This document shows positions 34,500 to 46,088 of a DNA stretch of 64,000 bases, in pieces. The DNA comes from Megalobrama amblycephala (taxonomy: Eukaryota; Chordata; Actinopteri; Cypriniformes; Xenocyprididae), in assembly GCF_018812025.1 (NCBI RefSeq), contig NC_063049.1, forward strand, positions 6,857,513 through 6,921,512, given 5' to 3'. Each line of letters begins with the position of its first letter. Position 1 is the stretch's first letter. The notes beneath the pieces are model-generated. The model did not search any database, was not told the DNA's origin, and saw only the letters and a program-made list of their open reading frames with translations. The position numbers and the translations under genes were made by a program.

Positions 34500-35635
34500 C
34501 TTCCGTAACTAGGGTTACATCCATAACCGAGACAATATATTTAGCTCTCCTCTAGAGTTATTTTTTTCTAGCTAACTAACTAACGAGTTTATGGACATAG
34601 CTTTCTTGAGGTAAATGTAACTTTACAATACATTGTATAGCTACATTGTATTGTACAGTTATATACTGATTGAGCAATTATATGAGACATGTTCATTAAT
34701 GTTTATTTCGTGCTGTAACTAGTAGTACAGAGGAGATTAGATGATCGGTTCATGTGCGCTTGATCCGAGCTGCCCCTTGAACTGAGTTTCATTTGACACA
34801 TCTGACATGCTGTATTAAAGAGCCAAGCAACACTAATTGTTTGAATTTCGTAATAAAATCAACAGAATTTTAAAGTTGATACTTTGCTTCATATTGAAGG
34901 TAACAAAGCAGGCGCTACAAATGTTTAGTTTTGTTCATGCATCAACAGAAATCAGCACAGACTAAAACATTTTAGATTTGAGAAAAACTTCAAAATTCAT
35001 CGATTTATGATACAAGAAATCTTAAAAAAAAAGAAATAGTCAAAAAGTGATAATCCTAATCTGCAGCCTTTCAAGCAGAATGCTACTCTATAGCATACAG
35101 TATCAAACGCTGCAGTGAGGTCCAATAGTACCAGAACACTACAGGCTGCTGAATCATAGAGCTACAAATAAAGGGTTAGATATAGGCTGGTACAAATGTG
35201 AAAGCCACATTTTTAAGAGCCAGTGGAACAATTACATCAACAAGTGAGGTATATACTGTGTAATGCTCATGAAGAATGGGAAAATAGATGCCAGACACCC
35301 CTTGAGTACAAGTGGAGTTCAAACTAAATAATAAAGTAGTAAACACGAGAGTAGTAAACTCAGAAAACTGGGTGTCAGATACATTTATTAGTAAAATCTT
35401 ATCAGAATCAAACAGAGGGGTAAAGGTAGACATATAAAGGTTCTGAATTTTATCATAGAAATAATGTAGAAACTTGTCCCAGCACTCAACTGAAGAACAT
35501 ATTAATATTAGTAGGTTTAAAAAGACTGTTAATGGTCTTCAATATGAGTTTTGATTATCATCATCATAGCTAATTAAAGTTCAGTATGCCACCCTAGCTG
35601 TTTTAAGAAGTTCATTATACTCAGCAGGCAGAGTC
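34500..35635. other. intron 3 of finTRIM copy 2, no gene seen
   Basis: AT-rich sequence without an exon or repeat that I can classify. Confidence 0.4.
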
Positions 35636-35639
35636 TGTG

Positions 35640-36940
35640 AACAGGGCGGAACAGGCAGATTGGGTGGCCAGTGCGGAGCAGAAGACTACCACAGCAGAGC
35701 AGATGTTGGTGACCACCACAGTGGAGCAGGAATCCACCAAGGCGTAGCATAAAGCCACCACTGTGGAGCAGGCGGAGCTGAAGACCACTTCGAGACTGGA
35801 GAACTTAAAATGGCCTTTCTGGCTTAGACGAAACTAGCTGGAAGCTCAGTAATGGCCTCTGTGGCCATAACCGGGCAAGCAGGGTATTCCAGGTTGACCT
35901 CCGTGGTCGTGTCAGGGCAAACTGGAAACTCGGGGACGACCTCAGTAGTTGTGTCAGGACAAACAGGAAACTCAGGGATGACCTCTGTGGTTGTATTTAA
36001 TGATTAGTTAAAGACAAAAATTCCTTTCCCTTTTGATGGTCCTCGATGAAGATGATGTTGATTTTGTTGAGCTAGTGCTCCATACTAGTGGTTCCTCTTT
36101 CTCACCATGGACCTAGAGCCTGAGGCCACACCCACTTCAGGCCCAGAGCCAAAGCCCATGCCCACCACAGACCTCCTGCCTGTGGAAATTTCTGCCCCGG
36201 AGCTAGTGCCTGAAGCCATGTTCCGCCCCCTCTGCTGGTTCCTCCCATTTGCCTGGCTCTTATTCGTCCTCCTGAGTTGCCGGCTCTCCTCTGCCCTTCG
36301 ACCTGTCAGCTCCACCGTGGCTCGTTTCCCCCACGGCTCCACCATGATCCATCATCCCTCTGGCATCGCCGGGGTCCATCGACCCCCTGGCTCCACCATG
36401 GACTTCCGGGTTTTTGGCTGCACCTGGGCCCTCAGTCACCTCAGTTTTACCAGGGTCCTCCATCCTCCAGCTCCACCTTGGTCCTCACTCCCACTGCCTC
36501 TGTCTTCTGAGCCCCCGGCTCTGCCTTGGTCCTATGGTCCTCCAGCTCTGCCTTGGTCTCCTGCCCACCGGTCTTCTATTCCCCTGGCTCCACCCTGGTA
36601 AACCCCTTTAAAGGCTCCATCATGGATTGTCAACCCTCTGGCTTTATAGGTCTGCAGGTTCTGTTCTGGCCCCTTCTGCCAATTCCTTCGAGGTCTCTTC
36701 CTCCACCTGCTTCTCTATGGACTCTTCTTCTCCCTGCTCCTCCTTGGACTCTTCTGCTAGGAGGTCCTAAACCTCCTTCCCACCCAATTATAGAAAGTAT
36801 CTCACCCTCCAGTCACTTTGGTGTATTTTTTGTTTCTTTGTTTTGTTTTGTAAATAAAAGTAAACTGCTGCACTTAGATCCACATCTCCTGTTCCTTGCC
36901 TGCCCAGCAAACAACTGCAAACTTGTGAGTGCATCAGTAA
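35640..36940. repeat. proline-rich low-complexity LTR-element remnant
   Basis: 35640-35993 matches, in the same orientation, the minus-strand repeat units at 51380-52080 (GGAGCAGAAGACCACCACAG-like, CAGGCAAACTGGAAACTC-like). 36100-36600 encodes PPAPPWSS/PGSTMD-like repeats on the plus strand, the opposite orientation. An AATAAA near 36852 followed by CAGTAACA near 36934-36941 could be the end of an LTR. No gag or pol is seen. Confidence 0.5.
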
Positions 36941-37625
36941 CAGTATTAATACACAATGGCCATGAATATACTATAATGTTAGATAATTCTAAAAGAAATA
37001 TAATGATTTAAACATTTATTATAAGCTACTTACTTGGTCAATGACACACAACACTGTACAAAAAAACAGTAATCACAAATAACAATCCTCACACTATAAC
37101 AAATCTGTACAATCTGCTAAACAAGTTATTACTGTAAGTGGGTTCGACTTCATGCAGTGCTGCACAGACCAGCATCTGACTTGAAGCAGTGCATGCTTGT
37201 TAAAATTATTGTTATTTGAGATGGTGTGTCAATATGACATATGGCATCAAAGTACAGTGAAAGCGATTCGAGAGCTGTCAGCTGGCTTATTCTCGTTGTT
37301 TCTCCAGAGCAAGATCTCAAGATGACACAGACCCCACTTTATTGGTATTTTAAAGGTACAGGTTTATGTTGAACTTTATTCTTGTACATACAGACGCTGT
37401 ATTAGGCAGTATATAAAGTCTTGAATAATTTTTTTTTACTGTTGCTTCATATCTGACAGATTTTTGTATTTGACAAATATTGCATCTAATCCACTTCATC
37501 TGTGATAAAGTATGCAAAGGAAGCAGAAAGTGTCTGACTTCAAATCTCCAATTTTTACTCCTTCCCTGACTGCAAGCAGCAAATCCCACTGATCAGTTAA
37601 ATGCAGCTGAAGTCGAACACACATA

Positions 37626-37914
37626 TTAAAGGGTTAGTTCACCCAAAAATGAAAATTCTGTCATTAATTACTCACCCTCATGTTGGCCCACACCTGTAAG
37701 ACCTTGTTCATCTTCGAAACACAAATTAAGATATTTTTGATGAAATCTGTGAGGTACATGACTTGCCCATCAACAGAAATTTAACCACCATGATAGCAAT
37801 TTAATTGCAATTTAACCACAACGATAGCAATGCTGTCCTTAGACAGCAATTAACGACACAAGGGTGAGTAATTAATGACAGAATTTTCATTTTTGCATGA
37901 ACTAACCCTTTTAA
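37626..37914. mobile_element. TTAA MITE with GGGTTAGTTCACC ends
   Basis: The left end AGGGTTAGTTCACCCAAAAA and ATGAAAATTCTGTCATTAAT is mirrored on the right (ATTAATGACAGAATTTTCAT, GAACTAACCCT). TTAA borders lie at 37626-37629 and 37911-37914. It is about 280 bp, with no coding sequence. Confidence 0.75.
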
Positions 37915-39334
37915 CACTGTCAAGTACATATAGACCACACCCTACTCAGTTATATCCAGTTCAATACTGCCACCTACTGGCACAGTTGAAAACTTTGTAC
38001 ACCAACCCTATCCGGAGAGCCAAATCCCTTATAGCAGAGGTCTTCAACCCTGCTCCTGGAAACCCACTGTCCTGCAGAGTTTAGCACCAACCCTAATCAA
38101 ACACATCTGAATCAGCTAATGTTCAGGGGCTGTATTCACAAATAATTTTATCTTACCAGTAGGGGTCCTTCTAAGAGTCCTAGCAAGGAGTTTTAGCTTA
38201 GAACCTATTCACAACTATTCACAAGTTTTGCTAAGGAACTCTTAAAATAAGAGTAAGGCAGAGTTGACCTCATTGCTATGGATGATGTCATTGAGCACGC
38301 TCTTTTAAATCACACACAGGCTGGTAGAGAAGCATAGCAGTCAGACAATGGTAAGGAGAAATATATAAAGATAGAAATATATAACTATATGATATACAAA
38401 CACTATTGTATCATGCTATTAAAAATGAAGCAATGAAGCTGAATTTATATGCAGACTAAAAGGTGTTTAAAAAATCCAAATGTGAAGCATAATACATGAC
38501 ATGAGCAAAGAAACTGCACAAAGACCATGAATACAAATAGGAGCAATGTTAGGATTTCCACATTAGGAACAGATTTTAGCCTTAAGGTTTTTGTTGTTGT
38601 TGGTGGTGTTTTTTTTTTTTTGTGAATATAGACCCAGGACTTAAAAATTGCAGGCAGGTGTGTTGGAGCACGTTAGAACTAAATTTAGCAGGATAGTGTA
38701 AAAAAGTACCCGATTGACCTACTACTGGTGAGATCCTGAAGTGCACAATCACTAGACACTTTACTATCCCATGAGGCCACGGGAGAGGATTTGTGAATGG
38801 CTGTGAAGAGATGCAACTAACCTTGGTGGTCATGTGACAGTCACAACAATGCGGATGTAGTATGTCCAAAATTCAGTCATACTACACACATGCATACTAT
38901 AAAGAATGTATTTTTTAGAATAGTTGTGAAGCAAGTTTCAAACCAAATGTAGTACCTACTACACAGTATGCAGTTTTGGATACAGCGTAAGTCTCCGGGA
39001 GCAGGAATGAAGGCGTATACCTTACAGTATTCAAGAAACAGCTAAAATATATATTTTTTTTTCCATGAGCACTTAAATGCCTCCTGCTGTGGTACTGTTC
39101 TAGACAAGTTATTGCTTCATTAAGAATAATCTATTTGTTTTGAATGCGTAAATGTAGAATTGCAAATAAAACACAGATACTTTCCAAATGGTAGATTAGA
39201 TCATTACAGACAAAGTTAAAGATGATTTGAATAAAAAAGCAGAGTAAATATGTGATTGTAGTGCAGGTGAGTGGTGCAGGTTTGGAGGTCTTAAAAGTTT
39301 TTGCTTTTAATCTTTTCTTTATTTCTTCTTGTAG
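37915..39334. other. intron 3 of finTRIM copy 2, no gene seen
   Basis: It contains part of the palindromic-repeat family of 23647 (CCTGCAGAGTTTAGCACCAA near 38071) and AT-rich sequence. The last about 100 bases align with intron 3 of copy 3 before exon 4. Confidence 0.4.
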
Positions 39335-39491
39335 AGTTTCCAGTCTCTCTCTGAACCTCGTGAATCTACAGATGTAACCAGCATCACTGTCAGCTCCCTC
39401 CTCTCTTTTAATGATGTGGGAAAGTCTGTGTATCAGTTAAAAGAAAAACTCCTGGATTTTTGTACAGAGATAGACAAGAAATCTGGCAGAG
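39335..39491 (+). CDS. finTRIM copy 2 exon 4
   Basis: A 157-nt exon after CTTGTAG with donor GTAAAG, encoding SFQSLSEPRESTDVTSITVS, then SLLSFNDVGKSVYQLKEKLL and DFCTEIDKKSGR. It is one codon shorter than in copies 1 and 3 but in the same phase. Confidence 0.85.
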
Positions 39492-39580
39492 GTAAAGTAA
39501 TGGACATTCATGTATTCTTAGAAATGAATCTTGCATCATTTAGAAGAATCTCAAAGCAAATTAAAATGAATGTGGAAGGA

Positions 39581-39614
<34 letters not shown>
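39581..39614. repeat. (TG)n microsatellite
   Basis: An uninterrupted TG run of about 34 nt in intron 4 of finTRIM copy 2. A (CA)n run follows intron 5's start at about 39769-39794. Confidence 0.9.
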
Positions 39615-39617
<3 letters not shown>

Positions 39618-39698
39618 GTACATTTATAACATGGGAATTAAGTATGTAAATATTTTTTTAAAGTAAATATTAAAGTATGTACAGGTATATTTTCTTAG

Positions 39699-39758
39699 CA
39701 GCATACATTGAAATTATTCGCACCAATGAACCCAAGATCAGGGAGGAGTTCCTGCAAT
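39699..39758 (+). CDS. finTRIM copy 2 exon 5
   Basis: A 60-nt exon (acceptor TTCTTAG, donor GTAAGA) encoding (A)AYIEIIRTNEPKIREEFLQ, in phase with exon 4. Confidence 0.8.
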
Positions 39759-39903
39759 GTAAGACATGAAACACACACACACACACACACACACTTACAA
39801 ATCTTTCTGAATGCTGAAAATGGATCAATAATCACTCTGACTAAAATACATTATTGTAGAGAAATAAGAATGCAACACAGATAAGTCAGTATGATGCCTG
39901 CAT

Positions 39904-42160
39904 TTGGAGGAGATCTCGTTCATGCTGCTGGAAGGATCCAGTGCTAATATCAACCTGGGACACCCGTGGATGTTACAACACAAACCCAAAATAAACTGGC
40001 ACTCTGGTGAGATTCTTCAGTGGGGTGAATCATGCTTCCACAAATGCCCGTCTTCGGTTATCAAGGTCCAAAATCGTTGTACAAGGTTCAGCTCTGGCGA
40101 TTCGCCACTTGTTGTCTCCCTGAACTCCACCACCATTGAAAGCCCTGAAACCGAGAGCAAGGTTGAGATTCCTCCAGAGTATCAGGCAATCCAGGATGTT
40201 TTCTGCGAGTGGTTGGCCACTAATTTACCACCCCATCGGCCATGGGACTGTGCAATCGACCTGCTACCTGGGGCTACTCTTCCCAAAAACAGAGTTTACC
40301 CATTGTGCATCCCAGACCAGAAGGCCATGGAGGAGTACATCCAAGAGGCACTTCAATAGCAGTTCATCTGACCTTCCACATCCCCAGCTGCTTCCAGCTC
40401 CTTCTTTGTCACCAAAAAGGACGGAGGCTTGCAGCCGTGTATTGATTAACTCAACTCCCAAACAGTGAAATATAGTTATCCCCTTCCTCTGGTCCCAGCA
40501 GCGCTAGAACAGCTGCGTGGGGCTCGCATCTTCTCGAAGCTGGACCTGCGGAGTGCTTAGAATTACTTCTGGGAGTTCCTCCAGAGATTCGTCATCATCT
40601 ACATAGACAACATCCTTATTTACTCCCGGACTCTGGCCGAACACTGCCAGCACGTGAAGCAGGTCCTCCAAAGACTGAGAGAACACCACCTATATCTCAA
40701 GCTGGAGAAGTGCGAGTTCCACACCACTTCAGTCCAGTTCCTTGGCTATGTCATCGACCAACGAGGTATTCAGATGGACCAGAGGAAGATGGAAACCATC
40801 CAGAATTGGCCACAACCTGTCACCATAAATTCATTCAGAACTACAGTCTCCTCAGTACTCCTCTCACCTCACTCCTCAAGAACCAGCCCAAGTCTCGGTC
40901 CTGGAACCCGTCTGCCTTCAACGCCTTCCAGAGCCTCAAAGAAGCCTTCGTATCTGCTCCAATCCTGATCCATCCCAATCCTGACCTACCCTTTGTCCAA
41001 GAGGTGGACGCCTCCACCACAGGAGTCAGTGCGGTACTATCACAGTGGCAGGGTGATCCTCAGCATCTCCATCCATGTGCCTTCTACTCCAAGAAGCTGT
41101 CCCCGGCGGAACAGAACTACGACATCGGTAACCGAGAGCTCCTTGCCATCAAGCTCGCTCTCGAGGAATGGAGACACTGGCTGGGGGGAGCAAAAAAACG
41201 CTTTGAGGTCATTACAGACCACAGGAACTTGGAATATCTATGAGAAGCCAAACGCCTTAACCCTCGTCATGCTAGATAGGCCCTCTTCATCACAAGATTC
41301 GACTTTGTAGTCACCTACCAACCTGGCCATAAGAATTGCAAAGTAGATGCCCTCTCTCGACTACATCATCCAGATCCTGAGTCCAGTTCTCCTGAGCCCA
41401 TTATCCCTCCAGCCATGATAGTCAGTCCCATCCAGTGGTCCATTGATGATCAGATCCCCCAAGCCACACATTCTGACCCTGCTCCGCTGGGAGGTCCTGA
41501 GGGACACATCTATGTACCATACATTTGCTGCCTGTTTCTCATGGACTTAGCTCATACCTGTCCAGGTTCTGGACACCCAGGTAGTCAGCAAACTCCTCTG
41601 TCACCTTTACTGGTGGCCAACGATGACCGGAAGAGGGTGTGGGACATCTCCAACGAGCAGTGCAAAGACACAAGAGACAAGCTGGCATCCGTAGATTCTC
41701 GTTATCAGCCTGGACAGAAGGTTTGGCTGTCCACCCGGGACATCCATTTTTACCTGCCCTGTTGTAAGCTGAGTCCCCGCTCTATAGGTTCTTTCACCGT
41801 GCAGAGGCAGCTCAATGAAGTCACCTACCGTCTCAATCTACCCTCACACTACAGAATTTCATCATCCTTTCACGTCTCACTCCTCAAACCTTACACTGAA
41901 CCTTTGTTGTCTCTCCACACAGGATTCGGTCATGATGGTGTACCTCCTCCACCCAAAGTCGTTGACAAAGAAATCATCTACCGGGTCCAGTCCATCCTCG
42001 ATTCACGATGACGGGGAAACGGAATTGAGTATCTTATTGACTGGGAGGGGTATGGCCTAGAGGAGCGCTTCTGGGTCACTCAACATGATGTACTCGACCC
42101 ATCACTACTAACCCAGTTCCACAACGAACATCCTGATCGCCCTGCTCCCAGAGGTTGAGG
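39904..42160 (+). mobile_element. Ty3/gypsy chromovirus pol remnant
   Basis: Order of pieces: protease end (NLGHPWMLQHKPKINW), RT start (PPEYQAIQDVFCEWLA, LPPHRPWDCAIDLLPG), RT palm with the active-site box as YIDN, RNase H with [16 protein letters not shown] and [10 protein letters not shown], and an integrase C-terminal part with RYQPGQKVWLSTRDI. A chromodomain-like tail ([14 protein letters not shown]) ends near 42160. Several frameshifts and stops, an internal deletion around 40560 and loss of most of the integrase core show it is dead. It lies in intron 5 of finTRIM copy 2. The LTR at 42218-42676 is its 3' end; no 5' LTR is present. Confidence 0.8.
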
Positions 42161-42217
42161 TCGTCCCCATTGTCACAGCATCCGGCCATCAGGAGACGCC
42201 TGTGGAGGAGGGTGTAC

Positions 42218-42676
42218 TGTCACACAACACCTTCATTCCACCCATCAGCACCAGATCACCACACTCCGCTCACTCATTCACAGTCGCCAGAGTTCTGATT
42301 CCCTGCACCTGCACACCCTCATCAACGCACCCTATATCAACCGTCTGTCCCTTCACTTCAGTGTCTGGTCTCGTCATTGACACGTTCGTCAGACTTTTAC
42401 CTGATTACTCACCCGAGTACTTACCTGCGAATCCTGATCCGTCTTCTGCCATCCGTTCTTCATAGTCTGCCTGGATCTCCTGTTTCCCTGCTCACCAGCC
42501 ACCAGCACCTGTCCTTCACCTGCACAGAGAAACCTGTATTATTACCAGCCAGCTAAGTCTAGATCAATCTAACAACATCATACTAACTTACCTGTGTTGC
42601 ATTCCCGCTCTGCTTACCTCTGCAAATAAAACCTGTTGAAAAGTCTGTTCTCGTCTGTCCTCTTCTGTGTGTGACA
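42218..42676 (+). repeat. chromovirus 3' LTR
   Basis: It starts TGTCACACAACACC after a purine tract (GGAGGAGGGTGTAC) and ends GTGTGTGACA. AATAAA lies at 42628-42633. A fragment of the same LTR family is present at 22125-22890. Confidence 0.7.
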
Positions 42677-42938
42677 AATATATTTAGTTTTTGAGAGACT
42701 AAAGACAAAATAAAGCATGTATACATGCATACAGTCAAATAATAAGCAAAACTGGAATTTTCCAAACTGCACAGGTTACACGCAGGAAAATTATTTTTAT
42801 TTTTTTTTTTTACAATAAATGGCAAGACATAAAATTTTGCATTTACAGTACTAAATGAAATAGATGCATTAGATACTTACATACAGTATATGATATTCAT
42901 TTTTGTTTGGTTCAATGACTTTGTTTTATACCCATCAG

Positions 42939-43351
42939 ATTCCAGTCAATTCACTTTGGATCCAAATACAGTGAATAACAAACTCCAACTGTCTGAGAGG
43001 AACCGTGTGATTACATTTCATTTTTATCCTCAGGTGTTGTGCAGAGAGGGTGTGTGTGGACGCTTTTACTGGGAGCTTGAGTGGAGTGGAAGATTTGGTG
43101 TGGATATTTCAGTGTCATATAAAAGCATAAGCAGGAGGGGAGGGAGAAATGAATGTGTGTTTGGATATAATGATCAGTCCTGGACATTGTCTTGTTTTCC
43201 TTCCAGTTACTCATTCTGGCACAATAACAGTTATATTGAACTTCCTGTACATGTCAGTGGCTGTAGAATAGGAGTGTATGTGGAAAACGAGCATTCAGAC
43301 AAAAGGCGAAAACTGGTACTGCAAAAATGGGAAAATAGAGGGGTTTTTTAA
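42939..43351 (+). pseudogene. finTRIM copy 2 exon 6: truncated B30.2
   Basis: After CATCAG the exon reads SSQFTLDPNTVNNKLQLSER and then RVITFHFYPQVLCREGVCGR, lacking 14 codons present in copies 1 and 3 between ITF and HFYPQV. GRFYWELEWSG and CRIGVYV follow. Homology ends at about 43290; the frame then reads repeat sequence to a stop at 43351. The conserved C-terminal part (SLSFYSVSD to PLYPGFGV) is absent from the region. Confidence 0.85.
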
Positions 43352-44246
43352 CATTAAAGGTGGGGTAAGCAATATTTGAAAAACGCTGTTTCGAAGTTAG
43401 TCAGACCGACACACCAGCAAAAAACAACAAACGTGTAGTCAGTCAGCATTAGGGGGCGTATGACGGTCGAGGAGAGAGAGCGAGCAAGAGGGAGATTTGA
43501 AGAAGGACTGCAGAAAGAGAGATGAGACACAATACAAAAGAGAAAAGCTCAGAAGAATATCACTGTAATGAAGGTTTATGACTGGGCAAGATCTTTAGGA
43601 CATGCGTTAATATTAGAAAAGCTTTCTAGCTCTGTAGAGAGCTAAGCGGAAAGGCCTGAAAACATATGCGGAGACTGCTTTGATTCTGCTTCACAGGTGA
43701 GTAAGGGTTTAAGTGTCGTTGATTGTCTGGAGCTGCTGTGCTGTTGGCGACTTACAACAAACACTTGTTTGTATTTACTCTTGTGTACTGTATGTTAATT
43801 TTTTGTGATTCCTCATCGATCGTTCATCACCTGAGCTTTATTTTTCGTAAAGCATTATTTTGTTGCGCGTCAGCTGTCATACACAGCCATCCACTCTCGC
43901 ATTGCATGTGTAACAGAGGCCAACTAGTAAGAGATGTGTAGGTAAACCTATCTCAAGAGGTGCACTGATGACCGCTAGAGAATGCGGTGTTTAGTGTAGT
44001 GCACTCAGTGAGCAGGGTTCAAGACCGTCTTGGAGCAGGGTGGTTAGGATTGGAGGGTGAGTTTTAGAGGCGGAGTAATTAAGAGAGGGGTGTGTTTGTT
44101 TGAGTTTATTTCAAATATCAACAATGTCCAACAGCATTATTGAAATATCGCTTACCCCACCTTTAAATCATGTAAACCTATTCTAGTAGATCCCCCGAAC
44201 AAAATGATGAACCTGTACATGAGTGTAATAGGGGCCCTTTAAAAAT
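43292..44246. mobile_element. repeat that ends the copy 2 B30.2 exon
   Basis: Sequence from AACGAGCATTCAGACAAAAG to AGGGGCCCTTTAA is one repeat unit, split by the TTAA MITE at 43354-44166. Its left terminus appears to be missing at the junction with the exon, so the B30.2 loss may be a deletion into the repeat rather than a clean insertion. Confidence 0.5.
43354..44166. mobile_element. TTAA MITE with AGGTGGGGTAAGC ends
   Basis: The body (43358-44162) has inverted ends AGGTGGGGTAAGCAATATTT and the complement of AAATATCGCTTACCCCACCT. TTAA lies at 43354-43357 and 44163-44166. About 0.8 kb with no supported coding sequence. Confidence 0.78.
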
Positions 44247-45400
44247 AAATATTAATATTTTTTGTTCTATATTTAAACTTGTGATTTTTTTTGCACAAAG
44301 CTTTAAATTCCTCTCATATACATAACTAATAATGTTATAACACTTTCTGCCTTAATAATTCTCTCTGAATACAATTTTTTTGTTATTAATTTGTGTTATA
44401 CTGTATTTTTTTAATCTTATTGCTTTATTCCTTATTGTTGGTTGATGGTTGTGGTGGGAGCAGTGGAGAATAGAAGGGTTAGACTACACAGCAGCTTTGA
44501 TCACATGACCTGAATCACATTTTCATTGGTCACTCAAATTTCTCAAAAATCCATGAGTTTCTGCATACAAACATTTCATTGACATAAACTGCATCACAAA
44601 GGAACTAACAGAACTTTTAAACTTGTCAGCATTTAACTTAATCAATAGTACTTTTAATTTTAATTTTGTATAAATACAGTAACTTTAGAACAGTGGATAT
44701 ACCTTTATCATAGTTAGTACAGACATATAATTGTTTATTGTGAAATATTTGAATGCTGCTGTCCATGTATTTGACTGAAGGTAGAGCCTATGATGTATTG
44801 TAGTTTTTTTCAGTTGTATTTAGTGTACATTAATATGCTGTCATTCTGATTGAGATGTTCATTAATTCAAAAGCCTTTATTGTTTGAAAATACGACTCTG
44901 GTTAAATCAGATCATACATTATAGAATATAATATGTAATAATATAAATTATTTAGTCTTTAAAATAATATAAATAAGACCCCTTGAACTGTTGCTTAATG
45001 AAATATAAGAATATGCATGGTAAGTACAATAATCTACATGGTATATGCCCCCATGTCCTGCATTAAAATCTTTCAGATGCACACGAGTTCAGTTTATAAG
45101 ATAAATAATAAACTATGGACCAATCCCAGATTTGACTATAAAATGTTTACAGTGAGCTTTATGAGACTGCTGTACTTAATATAAATTGTGTTAGATTTGT
45201 TTGGTTTTGTCAACTATAATTCTGTAGCTTCTTGTCTTAGACTATATGCTCTTTCCCTTAAGGGTTTATTTTTGTTTTAATAAAAGCCTATTACACTTTG
45301 CACCGAGTCCTTGTCCTCTCCCTACAGGCCCACGCCTGACAAAAATGTACCTGAATGGATGATGTGTATACTTTTTGTTAAATATTAAAAGGACACATAT
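44247..45400. other. intergenic region between finTRIM copies 2 and 3, no gene seen
   Basis: Very AT-rich. Segments near 44430-44900 may derive from a finTRIM 3' UTR, but I see no exon. Confidence 0.4.
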
Positions 45401-45652
45401 TGTCACGGGATGTCTGTGTATATGCGCATGATGAAGAAAATGAGTAACAAGTAAAGTCTTTACTAAATCCACACCAAGGAGAACACAACCATAAACACTG
45501 GCGATACCGGACAATAAACTGAACAGAACTCAGGGTTTAAATAACAGGGAGATAATTGGAAGAACAGAAACTGGTGTTGGATTAATTAAACAATGATCAG
45601 GGACACCGGCAAACAGAAGCAGAGAAAACTAAACCAGAACATACAAGTTACA
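45401..45652. mobile_element. solo LTR with CATAT duplication
   Basis: It starts TGTCACGGGATGTCTGTG and ends ACAAGTTACA, flanked by CATAT at 45396-45400 and 45653-45657. Ends and length resemble the old LTRs at 7908 and 14680, so it is probably the same family reduced to a solo LTR. Confidence 0.7.
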
Positions 45653-45849
45653 CATATCTCGTTATGGAAATAATTATATTAATAATAAAAATGATATTAA
45701 ACAGATAATTCAAATATTAATAACTGTTTTTTATTTATTTATTTATTTATTTATTTATTTGTGGACAGCTACAGCTACATTACACCACAAGTAATGTGGT
45801 GTTTCAATACTGCACCATTGTGGTTTGGCACCACTCATGGACTGATATG

Positions 45850-46088
45850 TTTGCAGTGGTGTTTGTATCTTAGTGTCTGTCTTTGTAAGATTGTTTGTGA
45901 GACTTAGTGGACTTTTACGTTTTTACTGTCTATGAATCTGCAATAAAACACGGCTGAGTCACTTCTTAAAGATGCATCTGTTTTATACGCGCCTATCAAA
46001 CAAGGAACCAGGAAACTGTTTTAGCTGTTCAGAGAAAGCACACTTGTTGAACTGTTGTATTTTTCTCTTGATCTGTGTATAAAGTGAA
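45850..46088 (+). promoter_or_regulatory. 5' flank of finTRIM copy 3 with decayed ISRE
   Basis: Homologous to 20808-21003. The ISRE position (46032-46045) reads GAGAAAGCACACTT, further from the consensus than copy 2. TATAAA lies immediately before the ATG and is unlikely to be a core promoter box. Confidence 0.45.

Larger units (their letters stand above)
21004..43351 (+). pseudogene. finTRIM copy 2, six exons, nonsense and truncated B30.2
   Basis: The same six-exon plan: 21004-21573, 29473-29568, 29711-29944, 39335-39491, 39699-39758 and 42939-43351. Exon 1 is the best preserved in the window, with complete RING and B-boxes. Exon 2 carries TGA at 29488-29490 where both paralogues have CGA, a CpG-type transition. 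Exon 6 lacks 14 codons in the PRY/SPRY region without a frameshift and stops matching the paralogues at about 43290, where a repeat begins. A truncated RING/B-box protein from exon 1 alone is conceivable, but the full tripartite protein is not encoded. The introns total about 21 kb and are packed with transposon remains. Confidence 0.85.

Noticed and set aside
36107..36601. Proline-rich plus-strand frame of 164 aa as a host gene
   Set aside because: The PPAPPWS-like composition recurs at 8230-9928 and 51380-52600 in transposon interiors, with no splice or domain support.
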